Source: Gemmatimonadota bacterium (lineage in GTDB: Bacteria > Gemmatimonadota > Gemmatimonadetes > Gemmatimonadales > GWC2-71-9). From it: 5,787 nt of DNA. How positions within the stretch are numbered: position 1 is the stretch's first letter; every line of letters starts with the position of its first letter. The stretch spans positions 1-5,787 of the forward strand of contig JAOUIC010000132.1 of the NCBI GenBank assembly GCA_029884275.1. Direction: 5' to 3'. The notes under the pieces are model-generated. The model worked only from the letters and a program-made list of their open reading frames with translations, was not told where the DNA came from and searched no databases. Of the stretch, positions 1 through 5,677 are shown one piece after another. The translations under genes were made by a program, and so were the position numbers.

Positions 1-1
1 C

Positions 2-520
2 CGCGCCGTCATCCCGCCTGGATACGAACTCTACCTCGAGTGTCCGATCGGCCAGGGACTGCCTGCGCTCCTCGATGCCATCGGAGCGGCGGGCGCGAGA
101 GCCAAGATCCGGACCGGCGGCACTCGGGCCGACGAGTTCCCGGCGACCGAGGCGGTGACGGACTTTATCGCCGGCTGCGCCGCGGCCCGGCTGGCCTTCA
201 AAGCGACAGCGGGCCTGCACCATCCGGTGCGCGGCAGCTATCCTCTCACCTATGCTGAGGGGAGCCCCTGTGCGACCATGTTCGGGTATCTCAACCTGGT
301 GCTCGCCGCGACCCTCCTCTGGACCGGCGGGAATGCCGAACAGGCGCGTGCGGCGCTGACCGCCGGCGATCACGGGCGGCTGGTCGCGACCGACGACGCG
401 CTCTCGTGGGGTGACGTCTCGTGCTCGACCGGTGCGATCGAGCGAACCCGCCGCGAGTTCATGACGGCGATCGGCTCCTGCTCCTTCACCGATCCACTGA
501 GCGAGATCGGGGCGACATGA
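2..520 (+). CDS. Conserved uncharacterised protein, C-terminal 172 residues (5' end outside window)
   Basis: The frame is open from the first bases to a TGA at 518-520, so the true start lies upstream of the window; the internal ATG at 155 would cut through conserved sequence. No enzymatic function is recognised. Visible landmarks are a segment reading AGARAKIRTGG (about residues 30-40 of the visible part), a strongly patterned LAFKATAGLHHPVRG, then MFGYLNLVLAATLLWTG, and near the C-terminus a GSCSFTDPLSEIG segment. I recall similar TAGLHHPxR plus GFLN blocks in uncharacterised proteins of high-GC bacteria, but cannot search here. The paired histidines and clustered glycines look like a conserved functional site rather than a structural repeat. 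There is no signal peptide or clear membrane span in the visible part. Its stop overlaps the fumarylacetoacetase start as ATGA, implying co-translation and suggesting, by context only, a link to aromatic amino acid degradation. Confidence 0.8.
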   Translation, partial: RAVIPPGYELYLECPIGQGLPALLDAIGAAGARAKIRTGGTRADEFPATEAVTDFIAGCAAARLAFKATAGLHHPVRGSYPLTYAEGSPCATMFGYLNLVLAATLLWTGGNAEQARAALTAGDHGRLVATDDALSWGDVSCSTGAIERTRREFMTAIGSCSFTDPLSEIGAT

Positions 521-1845
521 CCATGGTGCTCGACCAGACCCACGATCCCGCCCGGAAGAGCTGGCTTGCTTCGGCCAACCAGGCTGGCAGCGATTTTCCG
601 CTGCAGAACCTGCCCTTCGGCATCTTCCGCCTGTCCTCCGGCGGGCGGCCGCGCGCCGGGGTCGCCATCGGCGATCGCATCCTCGATCTCGCGGCGGCGC
701 TCGAGGCCGGGTGCCTCGAGCTCCCGGCGCACACCGCGGCGGCGGCACAGCAGCCGGCGCTCAACGCCCTCATGGCCGAGCCGGTGGAGGCGCGTCGCGC
801 GCTGCGTCTTGCACTCTCCAACCTGCTGTCGGAGGGGAGCGCGCTGGCCGGCGACCGCAGCCTGCACGACCGGCTGCTCCCTCCGCTCAGCGAAGTCCGG
901 ATGCAGCTGCCCGCGGCCATCGGGGACTACACCGACTTCTACGCCTCGATCTTCCACGCCACCAACGTCGGCTCGATGTTCCGGCCCGACAGCCCGCTGC
1001 TGCCGAACTACAAGTGGATCCCGATCGGCTATCATGGGCGGGCATCGTCGGTGGTCGTCAGCGGGACGCCGGTGCGCCGCCCCCGCGGTCAAGCCAGACC
1101 GGGCGATGTGCCGGCGCCGCGATTCGGGCCCTCGCGGCAGCTCGATTACGAGCTCGAGCTTGGGGCATGGATCGCCGGAGGCAACGCCCTGGGGGATCCG
1201 ATTCCGCTCGATGCGGCCGAATCGAGTCTCTTCGGCGTGAGCCTCCTCAACGACTGGTCCGCCCGCGACATCCAGGCGTGGGAGTACCAGCCGCTGGGCC
1301 CCTTCCTGGCGAAGAACTTCGCCACCACCGTCTCGCCGTGGGTGGTCACGATGGAGGCGCTGGCGCCGTACCGGGTCCCGGCATTCGCGCGCCCGGCAGG
1401 GGATCCTGCACCGCTGCCGTACCTCGACGGCGCCTGGAACCGAAGCCAAGGCGGGCTGGCGGTCACGCTCGAGGTCGCGATCAGCAGCGCCCGGATGCGG
1501 CAGGAGGGGCTGGCCCCCGCGCGGCTGAGCCGGGGCGATTTCGGGCTGATGTACTGGACCCTGGCCCAGATGGTGACCCATCACGCGAGCAATGGCTGTG
1601 ATCTCCGTCCCGGCGACCTGCTGGGGAGCGGCACGGTGTCGGGCCCGTCGAAGGATGAGCGGGGTTGTCTGCTCGAACTCACCTGGCGGGGCCGGGATCC
1701 GCTGACCCTGCCCTCGGGTGAGGCCCGCACCTTCCTCGAGGACGGCGACGAGGTGATCATCACCGGGTTCTGCGAGCGTCCCGGTGCGGTCCGGATCGGC
1801 TTCGGCGAATGCCGCGGCGTGATCATGGCCGCGCGGGAACTCTGA
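517..1845 (+). CDS. fahA: Fumarylacetoacetase (fumarylacetoacetate hydrolase)
   Basis: Hydrolyses fumarylacetoacetate to fumarate and acetoacetate, the last step of phenylalanine/tyrosine degradation through homogentisate; cytosolic and metal-dependent. The 442-residue product has the N-terminal domain (SWLASANQAGSDFPLQNLPFG near the start) followed by the catalytic FAH domain from about residue 135. Compared from memory with the human enzyme, the metal and active-site residues are all present: D140 and Y142 in DYTDFY, H147 in FHATNVG (catalytic base, human H133), R156, E212 and E214 in LDYELELG, D246, R250, Q253 and K266 in NDWSARDIQ...GPFLAK, and a C-terminal GSGTVSGP...LLELTW block. Length is slightly above the human 419. 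The ATG at 517 overlaps the upstream TGA, so translational coupling is likely; ATG 523 is an alternative start, and the frame extending upstream to 421 only reads through the previous gene. The hydroxylase follows closely. Identification is very secure. Confidence 0.97.
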   Translation: MTMVLDQTHDPARKSWLASANQAGSDFPLQNLPFGIFRLSSGGRPRAGVAIGDRILDLAAALEAGCLELPAHTAAAAQQPALNALMAEPVEARRALRLALSNLLSEGSALAGDRSLHDRLLPPLSEVRMQLPAAIGDYTDFYASIFHATNVGSMFRPDSPLLPNYKWIPIGYHGRASSVVVSGTPVRRPRGQARPGDVPAPRFGPSRQLDYELELGAWIAGGNALGDPIPLDAAESSLFGVSLLNDWSARDIQAWEYQPLGPFLAKNFATTVSPWVVTMEALAPYRVPAFARPAGDPAPLPYLDGAWNRSQGGLAVTLEVAISSARMRQEGLAPARLSRGDFGLMYWTLAQMVTHHASNGCDLRPGDLLGSGTVSGPSKDERGCLLELTWRGRDPLTLPSGEARTFLEDGDEVIITGFCERPGAVRIGFGECRGVIMAAREL

Positions 1846-1850
1846 GGAGG
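1846..1850 (+). promoter_or_regulatory. Shine-Dalgarno site for phenylalanine 4-hydroxylase
   Basis: A strong GGAGG follows the fumarylacetoacetase TGA directly. It abuts the ATG at 1851 but lies 9 bases before the in-frame ATG at 1860, which makes 1860 the better start. It also implies that the hydroxylase is translated from the same message as fumarylacetoacetase. Confidence 0.75.
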
Positions 1851-1859
1851 ATGAGCGTC

Positions 1860-2825
1860 ATGACCAGCACCGTGCCCAAGACCGCCCCCACCGCCGGCGT
1901 GCCCGTGGGGCTGACCACGACCCGCGCCCCGTTCATCGAGCTGGCGCAGAGCGCGGGAGAGCTCTACATCGACCAGCCCTACGAGCTCTACAGCGACGAA
2001 AACCACGACACCTGGAGCCGGCTGCTGGAGCGGATCCGCCCCCGTTGGGAGCGCTACGCCAACCGGAAGTTCCTGGAGGGGGTGGACACGCTGCAGCTGG
2101 ACATGCGCCGGGTGCCGCGCTGCAGCGACATCAATCGCTTCCTGGAACCCCGGACCGGCTTCAAGGCCAAGCCGGTAAGCGGCTATGTGCCGGCGTACAA
2201 GTTCTTCGACTGCCTCAAGCAGCGCGAGTTCCCCACTACGATCACCGTGCGTGACGGCAGCTCGCTCGACTACCTGCCCGAGCCCGACATCTTCCACGAT
2301 GTCGCCGGCCATGTGCCGATGCACACCGACCGGGCCTTCGCCGACGCGCTGGTCAAGTTCGGCGAGTTCGCCGAACGTGCCGCTCGGCGTGCCGGCGAGA
2401 TCAGGGACGAGAAGGAACGGATCCAGGTCCTGACCAGCAACATGAAGGGGCTGGCTCGCTTCTTCTGGTTCACGGTGGAATTCGGGCTGATGCGGGACCG
2501 CCCAGGCACCGCGATCGCTCCCGGCGCCTGCCGGGTGTACGGCAGCGGGCTGCTGTCGAGCTACGGCGAGATCGCGCACTCGGTCGAGAGCCCCACGGTT
2601 CAGCGGTTCCCGGCCCAGACCGAGTGGATCATCAACCAGTATTTCGAGATCCACCACTACCAGCCGCTCCTGTTCGTGATCGAGGACTTCGAACATCTGT
2701 TCTACCTGGTGCACGACCTCGAACGGAAGCTCGACGCGGGCCTGCTCGACAACCTCCAGCCGGGCGAGCCGGAGGTGAACGAGGTGGACCTCAAGAGCTT
2801 CCTCGACGCGGCGCTCGCCTCGTAG
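1860..2825 (+). CDS. phhA: Phenylalanine 4-hydroxylase (pterin- and iron-dependent aromatic amino acid hydroxylase)
   Basis: Converts L-phenylalanine to L-tyrosine with O2, tetrahydropterin and non-haem Fe(II), feeding tyrosine into the homogentisate route that ends with the upstream fumarylacetoacetase. The 321-residue protein is a bare catalytic domain with no ACT regulatory domain. The family signature LDYLPEPDIFHDVAGHVP supplies iron ligands H146 and H151, and E207 in FFWFTVEFGL completes the two-His-one-Glu triad. YGSGLLSSYGE (Y227-E237) matches the conserved pterin/substrate loop, and a QYFEIHHYQPLLFVIEDFEHLF stretch (split here by function: QYFEIHHYQP then LLFVIEDF) matches the C-terminal region. 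Odd points: VAGH replaces the commoner IFGH or LFGH, and there are 55 residues between H151 and E207, against about 40 in the Chromobacterium and human enzymes as I recall them. Tyrosine or tryptophan hydroxylase specificity cannot be excluded by sequence, but the context favours phenylalanine. The start is fixed by GGAGG at 1846-1850. Confidence 0.94.
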   Translation: MTSTVPKTAPTAGVPVGLTTTRAPFIELAQSAGELYIDQPYELYSDENHDTWSRLLERIRPRWERYANRKFLEGVDTLQLDMRRVPRCSDINRFLEPRTGFKAKPVSGYVPAYKFFDCLKQREFPTTITVRDGSSLDYLPEPDIFHDVAGHVPMHTDRAFADALVKFGEFAERAARRAGEIRDEKERIQVLTSNMKGLARFFWFTVEFGLMRDRPGTAIAPGACRVYGSGLLSSYGEIAHSVESPTVQRFPAQTEWIINQYFEIHHYQPLLFVIEDFEHLFYLVHDLERKLDAGLLDNLQPGEPEVNEVDLKSFLDAALAS

Positions 2826-2846
2826 AGGCACGAGGCACCCCGTCGC

Positions 2847-2990
2847 GCGCCCGCTGGGGCTCCTGCAGCGGCGCGTTGGGCAGTCTGGTTGCGCCCGCTC
2901 GCCGGGTTGGGGTCCTCTCATTGCGCCGAGCAACCCGGCTGCGCTCGCTCGCCGGGTCGGGGTCCTTCTGCGGCGCGTCGAGCCCCGGCG
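2847..2990. repeat. Degenerate tandem repeat, about 50-base period
   Basis: Two units start at 2891 and 2941, exactly 50 bases apart. Their first 26 bases agree at 24 positions (shared core CGCTCGCCGGGT followed by GGGGTCCT); the remaining 24 bases agree at about 11. A shorter third copy begins at 2847 with GCGCCCGCT, lacks the middle of the core, and resumes with a GGGGCTCCT-like segment at 2856 and a GCGGCGCG tail at 2868. Units like this resemble dispersed intergenic repeats of high-GC genomes. Coding is unlikely because the 50-base period shifts the reading frame. Confidence 0.7.
2901..2939. repeat. Perfect 9-bp inverted repeat within the tandem unit (possible hairpin)
   Basis: GCCGGGTTG at 2901-2909 and CAACCCGGC at 2931-2939 are exact reverse complements separated by 21 bases. 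A hairpin could form in RNA from either strand. No T-run follows on either side, so a classical intrinsic terminator for the hydroxylase transcript is not supported, although it is the nearest stable stem downstream of that gene. Confidence 0.45.
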
Positions 2991-3073
2991 CCAAGTCGAT
3001 CTCACCGCTTGGAGGGGAGTGTCGAGGCAAGGCAGGTGACGGAAGTCCGCGCGCCGCCGGACCCTCGACCCGG
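2952..3073 (-). repeat. Left arm of a ~122-base imperfect inverted duplication
   Basis: Read on the minus strand this arm is collinear with 3197-3319 on the plus strand. Bases 3050-3073 pair with 3197-3220 at 23 of 24 positions. The block at 2952-2979 matches 3292-3319 at about 24 of 28 positions (shared GACGCGCCGC). The distance between the two blocks differs by only one base between arms (94 and 95), and the sequence between them still agrees at roughly half or more of its positions for most of its length. Such collinearity argues for two diverged inverted copies of one sequence rather than chance. The left end overlaps the tandem unit at 2941-2990. Confidence 0.7.
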
Positions 3074-3151
3074 CTTCGCGACCGCCCCGACCGGAGTATG
3101 GTTCGCTGTCCCCGGTGACCTCGAGTTCGCACCTCCTCCTGCATTTTCTGG

Positions 3152-3169
3152 CCGACGGTAAGGCGTCGG
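3152..3169. repeat. Small hairpin in the centre of the inverted duplication
   Basis: CCGACG at 3152-3157 and CGTCGG at 3164-3169 are exact reverse complements around the six-base loop GTAAGG. It sits inside the spacer between the two long arms, after a locally AT-rich TTTTCTGG. No T-run follows on the plus strand. It could be the apical stem of a larger fold, but a 6-bp stem in GC-rich DNA is easily fortuitous. Confidence 0.35.
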
Positions 3170-3196
3170 GCGAGCCCCCGAGCTCTGGCCGCGGGA

Positions 3197-3319
3197 CCGG
3201 GTCGAGGGCCCGGCGGCGCGGAAGCGTCCGCAACCTGACGGCTCGCGGCATTCCCCTTCAGCCGTTGCACCGGCTCCAGAGTCGGACGGTGGACGCGCCG
3301 CGAAAGGGCCCCGGCCCGG
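3197..3319 (+). repeat. Right arm of the ~122-base imperfect inverted duplication
   Basis: This arm is the plus-strand partner of 2952-3073, with its innermost 24 bases at 3197-3220 forming the best-conserved part and its outer block at 3292-3319. A 123-base centre (3074-3196) separates the arms. If the region is transcribed through, the RNA could close a long stem above the centre. There is no open frame, terminal target duplication or transposase that I can recognise, so whether it is a mobile-element remnant, a repeat pair or a structured RNA is open. Confidence 0.7.
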
Positions 3320-3414
3320 ACCGCGGCCTGGCGACCGCGCTGCCCCGCGTCTGGTCGCCACGCTGCGCATCATTCCGCGCCGGCTCTTCTGACCTGATGG
3401 CCCTACCATGGTCC

Positions 3415-3825
3415 ATGCGGCGCCCGGTCCTGGTTCCTCCCTCCGAATGGTCCGACCCCCGGCACCGGCTGGGACTCGCCGGCGAACTAGCGGCCCTGGC
3501 GTATCTGACCGGGGCGGGGTGGCTGCTCGAGGCCCATCGGTTCAAGGTCGGCCGAAACGACATCGACCTGGTCATGCGGCGCGGCGACGTGGTCGCATTC
3601 ATCGAAGTGAAGACCCGCCGGTCGGCCGCGTTCGGGCCGGGTGGGGCCTCCGTGGGCTGGAAGAAGCGTCAGGCGCTGGCGCGGGTGGCGGAGGTCTGGC
3701 GGATCCGGTTCGGGCGGCGGCGGGATCTCTACCGATTCGACCTGTGCGAAGTCGTTCCCCGGCGATGGCGGTCGCCAGAGGTCTCCCACATCCCGAATGC
3801 CTGGCGGGCAGACCGTCTGTGGTAA
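3415..3825 (+). CDS. yraN: YraN/UPF0102 family protein, endonuclease-like fold
   Basis: A 136-residue member of the small UPF0102 family, whose fold is related to Holliday-junction-resolvase and PD-(D/E)XK nucleases; its cellular role is not firmly established. Visible motifs are GLAGELAALAYL (E24), then IDLV (D51) and FIEVKTR (E64 and K66), the acidic and lysine positions expected for the nuclease-like site, followed by a KKRQALARVAEVW helix. Position 48-49 reads ND in GRNDIDLV where many members have a GE-I-D type sequence, a mild departure. Length fits the family (E. coli YraN about 131). The start is uncertain: ATG 3415 gives 20 residues before GLAGE, ATG 3397 adds six more, and neither has a Shine-Dalgarno sequence, so leaderless or weakly initiated translation is possible. 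The frame stays open back to 3115 but that extension is low-complexity and unlike protein. It lies just before recA, consistent with but not proof of a DNA metabolism role. Confidence 0.88.
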   Translation: MRRPVLVPPSEWSDPRHRLGLAGELAALAYLTGAGWLLEAHRFKVGRNDIDLVMRRGDVVAFIEVKTRRSAAFGPGGASVGWKKRQALARVAEVWRIRFGRRRDLYRFDLCEVVPRRWRSPEVSHIPNAWRADRLW

Positions 3826-3946
3826 GCATGTGACCGATTTTGAGCCATAAATTGACTATTGCTTTGGGGTATTTTCGGTGTTAGCTTGTAGTCCGTTACC
3901 CGAGTGACTGAAAACAATTCACTTTATTACTGCTGGAGACCATCTC
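3826..3946 (+). promoter_or_regulatory. AT-rich recA upstream region with candidate promoter
   Basis: The stretch from 3826 to 3930 is about 40% GC by hand count, a sharp dip against the surrounding genes, as expected for a promoter of a strongly expressed gene. Candidate elements are TTGACT at 3852-3857 and TTGCTT at 3859-3864 as -35 boxes, with TAGCTT at 3882-3887 lying 17 bases after TTGCTT as a weak -10. The exact pair cannot be decided by eye. Neither the enterobacterial LexA box (CTGT-N8-ACAG) nor the Bacillus type (GAAC-N4-GTTC) is present. Confidence 0.5.
3933..3938 (+). promoter_or_regulatory. Shine-Dalgarno site for recA
   Basis: CTGGAG (core GGAG at 3935-3938) ends eight bases before the ATG at 3947, good spacing for strong initiation. 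It fixes the recA start and contrasts with yraN and alaS, which show no such site. Confidence 0.75.
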
Positions 3947-4999
3947 ATGGCTGAAGAAACCAAACTCGACGCGGAGCGGCGCAAGGCGCTCAACCTCGCC
4001 ATCTCCCAGATCGAGAAGCAATTGGGGAAGGGCTCCATCATGCGGATGGGCAGTGAGAGCCCCCGGGTGAGGGTCGCCGCCATTCCCACCGGCGCAATCA
4101 ACCTCGACGCGGCGATCGGCATCGGTGGCGTTCCGCGCGGCCGGATCACCGAGATCTACGGTCCGGAGTCGTCGGGCAAGACCACCCTCTGCCTGCATCT
4201 GGTGGCGAATGTCCAGAAGGCTGGCGGCGTTGCGGCGTTCGTGGACGCGGAGCACGCGCTCGACGTCGAGTACGCCCGGAAGCTCGGCGTCGACATCGAG
4301 AACCTGCTGGTGTCGCAGCCGGACACCGGGGAACAGGCGCTCGAGATCGTCGAGATCCTGGTCCGCTCCGGCGCGGTGGACCTGGTGGTGATCGACTCGG
4401 TGGCGGCGCTGGTGCCCAAGGCCGAGATCGAAGGGGAGATGGGCGACAGCCACATGGGGCTGCAGGCCCGGCTGATGAGCCAGGCGCTCCGGAAGCTGGC
4501 CGGCGGCATCAACCGCTCCAACTGCTCGGTGGTGTTCATCAACCAGCTGCGCGAGAAGATCGGCGTGATGTTCGGCAACCCCGAGACCACGACCGGCGGC
4601 AAGGCGCTCAAGTTCTACGCCTCGCTCCGCCTCGACATCCGCCGGGTCGGGCCGGTGAAGGAGCGGGAGGTGGTGATCGGCAACCACGTGCGGGTGAAGG
4701 TGGTGAAGAACAAGGTGGCGCCGCCGTTCAAGCAGGCCGAGTTCGACGTGATGTTCGACGAGGGGATCAGCCACGTCTCGCTGGTGGTGGATATCGCCGC
4801 CGAGGCGAACATCATCCAGAAGTCGGGCGCCTGGTACTCCTACGGCGATCAGCGGATCGGTCAGGGCCGCGAGAACGCCAAGCTCTTCCTCAAGGACAAT
4901 CAGGCTCTGCTGGCCGAGGTCGAGGCCAAGGTGAAGGACTTCCTCGGCATGAAGGCCGGGGCGATGGCCGGTGCCGGCGCCGAGGAGGGGGAGGAGTAG
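3947..4999 (+). CDS. recA: RecA recombinase
   Basis: The ATP-dependent strand-exchange protein that forms filaments on single-stranded DNA, drives homologous recombination and normally stimulates LexA self-cleavage in the SOS response. The 350-residue product has a near-universal RecA sequence: an N-terminal oligomerisation helix (ERRKALNLAISQIEKQLGKG), Walker A GPESSGKT at 72-79, catalytic glutamate E102 in FVDAEHALD, Walker B aspartate D150 in LVVIDSVAAL, DNA-binding loop L1 around EGEMGDSHMG, and L2 beginning after Q200 in NQLREKIGVMFGNPETTTGG. All positions are offset by +6 from E. coli. The C-terminus ends in an acidic tail (AEEGEE), as in other RecA proteins where it tempers DNA binding. 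The start is supported by CTGGAG at 3933-3938 and an AT-rich promoter region. No intein or insertion is present. recX follows without a gap. Confidence 0.99.
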   Translation: MAEETKLDAERRKALNLAISQIEKQLGKGSIMRMGSESPRVRVAAIPTGAINLDAAIGIGGVPRGRITEIYGPESSGKTTLCLHLVANVQKAGGVAAFVDAEHALDVEYARKLGVDIENLLVSQPDTGEQALEIVEILVRSGAVDLVVIDSVAALVPKAEIEGEMGDSHMGLQARLMSQALRKLAGGINRSNCSVVFINQLREKIGVMFGNPETTTGGKALKFYASLRLDIRRVGPVKEREVVIGNHVRVKVVKNKVAPPFKQAEFDVMFDEGISHVSLVVDIAAEANIIQKSGAWYSYGDQRIGQGRENAKLFLKDNQALLAEVEAKVKDFLGMKAGAMAGAGAEEGEE

Positions 5000-5632
5000 G
5001 TGGCGCGGATCACCGGCCTCGCGCCGGACCCGCGCCGGCCGGACGTGGTGCGGGTCCTGGTGGATGGGCGGCCGTTCTGCACCGTGCCGGCGACGGCGGC
5101 TGCGGCAGCCCACCTGGAGGTGGGGGCGGTGTGGAGCGGCGAGCTGTCGGCGTCGGCCAGCCGGTTCGCCGATGTCGCGGCGGTGTGGCAGTCGCTGCTC
5201 GCGACGCTGGCGCGGCGCGCCTTCTCGGTGGAGGAGCTGCGCCGTCGTCTGACCCGGAAGGGGCATCACCCCGAGGTGGTCGCGGAGGCGATTCTCAGGG
5301 CTCAGCGGGAGCGGCTGCTGGACGACGCGCTGTTCGCGGAGCAGTACGTCGTCTCACGTGCCGCGCGCGGGCGGGGGCCCGCGCGCCTCCGACGCGATCT
5401 CCAGGCGCTCGGTGTGGCCACCCGGCACATCGAGGCGGCACTCGCTAAACAATGGCCCGAGGGAGCAGAACCGCTGGACCTGGCCCGGCAGCTGGCTTCC
5501 AGGCGGGCCCGCCAGCTGGCGGGTGTCCCGCTGGATGTCCGCCGACGGCGGGTGCTTGCCTATCTGGGCCGGCGGGGGTTCACCGGGGCCGCGGCGGTGA
5601 GGATCACGCGGGAGGCCTGCGCTAACCCCTGA
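5000..5632 (+). CDS. recX: RecX, regulatory protein of RecA
   Basis: RecX proteins bind RecA filaments and, in characterised species, modulate or inhibit recombinase activity. This 210-residue product has an N-terminal section of about 70 residues (ITGLAPDPRRPDVVRVLVDG...) typical of the longer RecX forms, then three-helix repeats: LARRAFSVEELRRRLTRKG with EVVAEAILRAQRERLLDDALFAEQYVVSR, then RGRGPARLRRDLQALGV with HIEAAL, and a final repeat ending RRVLAYLGRRGFTGAAAV. It is longer than E. coli RecX (about 166). The chosen start is GTG at 5000, the base immediately after the recA TAG, preceded by a purine-rich GAGGAG at 4991-4996 inside recA; that arrangement predicts coupled translation and a fixed RecX:RecA ratio. 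No later start would retain the N-terminal domain. The stop is a TGA at 5630-5632, 45 bases before alaS. Confidence 0.95.
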   Translation: MARITGLAPDPRRPDVVRVLVDGRPFCTVPATAAAAAHLEVGAVWSGELSASASRFADVAAVWQSLLATLARRAFSVEELRRRLTRKGHHPEVVAEAILRAQRERLLDDALFAEQYVVSRAARGRGPARLRRDLQALGVATRHIEAALAKQWPEGAEPLDLARQLASRRARQLAGVPLDVRRRRVLAYLGRRGFTGAAAVRITREACANP

Positions 5633-5638
5633 CGTGGC

Positions 5639-5668
5639 TTGGCCCTACGGTTCCGGGCCCGGTATATT
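5639..5668 (+). promoter_or_regulatory. Candidate alaS promoter
   Basis: TTGGCC at 5639-5644 and TATATT at 5663-5668 are 18 bases apart, a reasonable vegetative-type -35/-10 pair. The spacer holds the 10-bp palindrome CCGGGCCCGG at 5653-5662, touching the -10 box. A start about seven bases beyond the -10 would fall near 5675, only some three bases before the alaS ATG. Confidence 0.5.
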
Positions 5669-5677
5669 CCCCCACCT

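Larger units (their letters stand above)
2826..3414. other. 589-base gene-free, repeat-bearing intergenic region
   Basis: No reading frame here looks like a protein: the open frames in several registers are rich in Arg, Pro, Gly and Ser in the way expected of GC-rich noncoding DNA. I saw no tRNA, no clear terminator with a T-run, and no convincing promoter. What it does hold is structured: degenerate tandem units from about 2847 to 2990 and an imperfect inverted duplication with arms at 2952-3073 and 3197-3319. The last 95 bases before yraN show nothing recognisable. Confidence 0.7.

Noticed and set aside
421..516. An earlier in-frame start for fumarylacetoacetase at 421
   Set aside because: It would overlap the previous gene by about 100 bases and add residues not seen in the family; ATG 517 with the ATGA overlap is the better choice.
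370..1584. A 404-codon open frame on the minus strand opposite fumarylacetoacetase
   Set aside because: It is antisense to an unmistakable enzyme, and its product is an Arg/Gly/His/Val-rich composition with no recognisable motif, typical of the complement of GC-rich coding DNA.
2901..2939. An intrinsic terminator for the hydroxylase transcript
   Set aside because: The stem is good, but the 21-base loop is long and no T-run follows, so it is recorded only as an inverted repeat.
3035..3055. A GGAAGTCCGC segment reminiscent of the conserved GAGGAAAGTCCGGGC part of RNase P RNA
   Set aside because: Only a short stretch resembles it, and the other conserved RNase P blocks and a matching overall fold were not found nearby.
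1581..3251. A 556-codon open frame on the minus strand opposite the hydroxylase and intergenic repeats
   Set aside because: It lies opposite a clear aromatic amino acid hydroxylase, crosses a repeat region and shows no domain; a shadow frame.
3115..3396. An N-terminal extension of yraN back to an ATG at 3115
   Set aside because: The added residues are low-complexity Arg/Ser/Pro sequence that overlaps the right arm of the inverted duplication, and the resulting length would greatly exceed the family's.
2826..3414. A CRISPR array based on the repeated units
   Set aside because: Only two to three degenerate, contiguous copies exist; there are no regularly spaced identical repeats with unique spacers and no cas genes.
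3896..5269. A 457-codon open frame on the minus strand opposite recA and recX
   Set aside because: The plus strand carries recA and recX with all family motifs; the minus product is His/Arg/Leu-rich without motifs.
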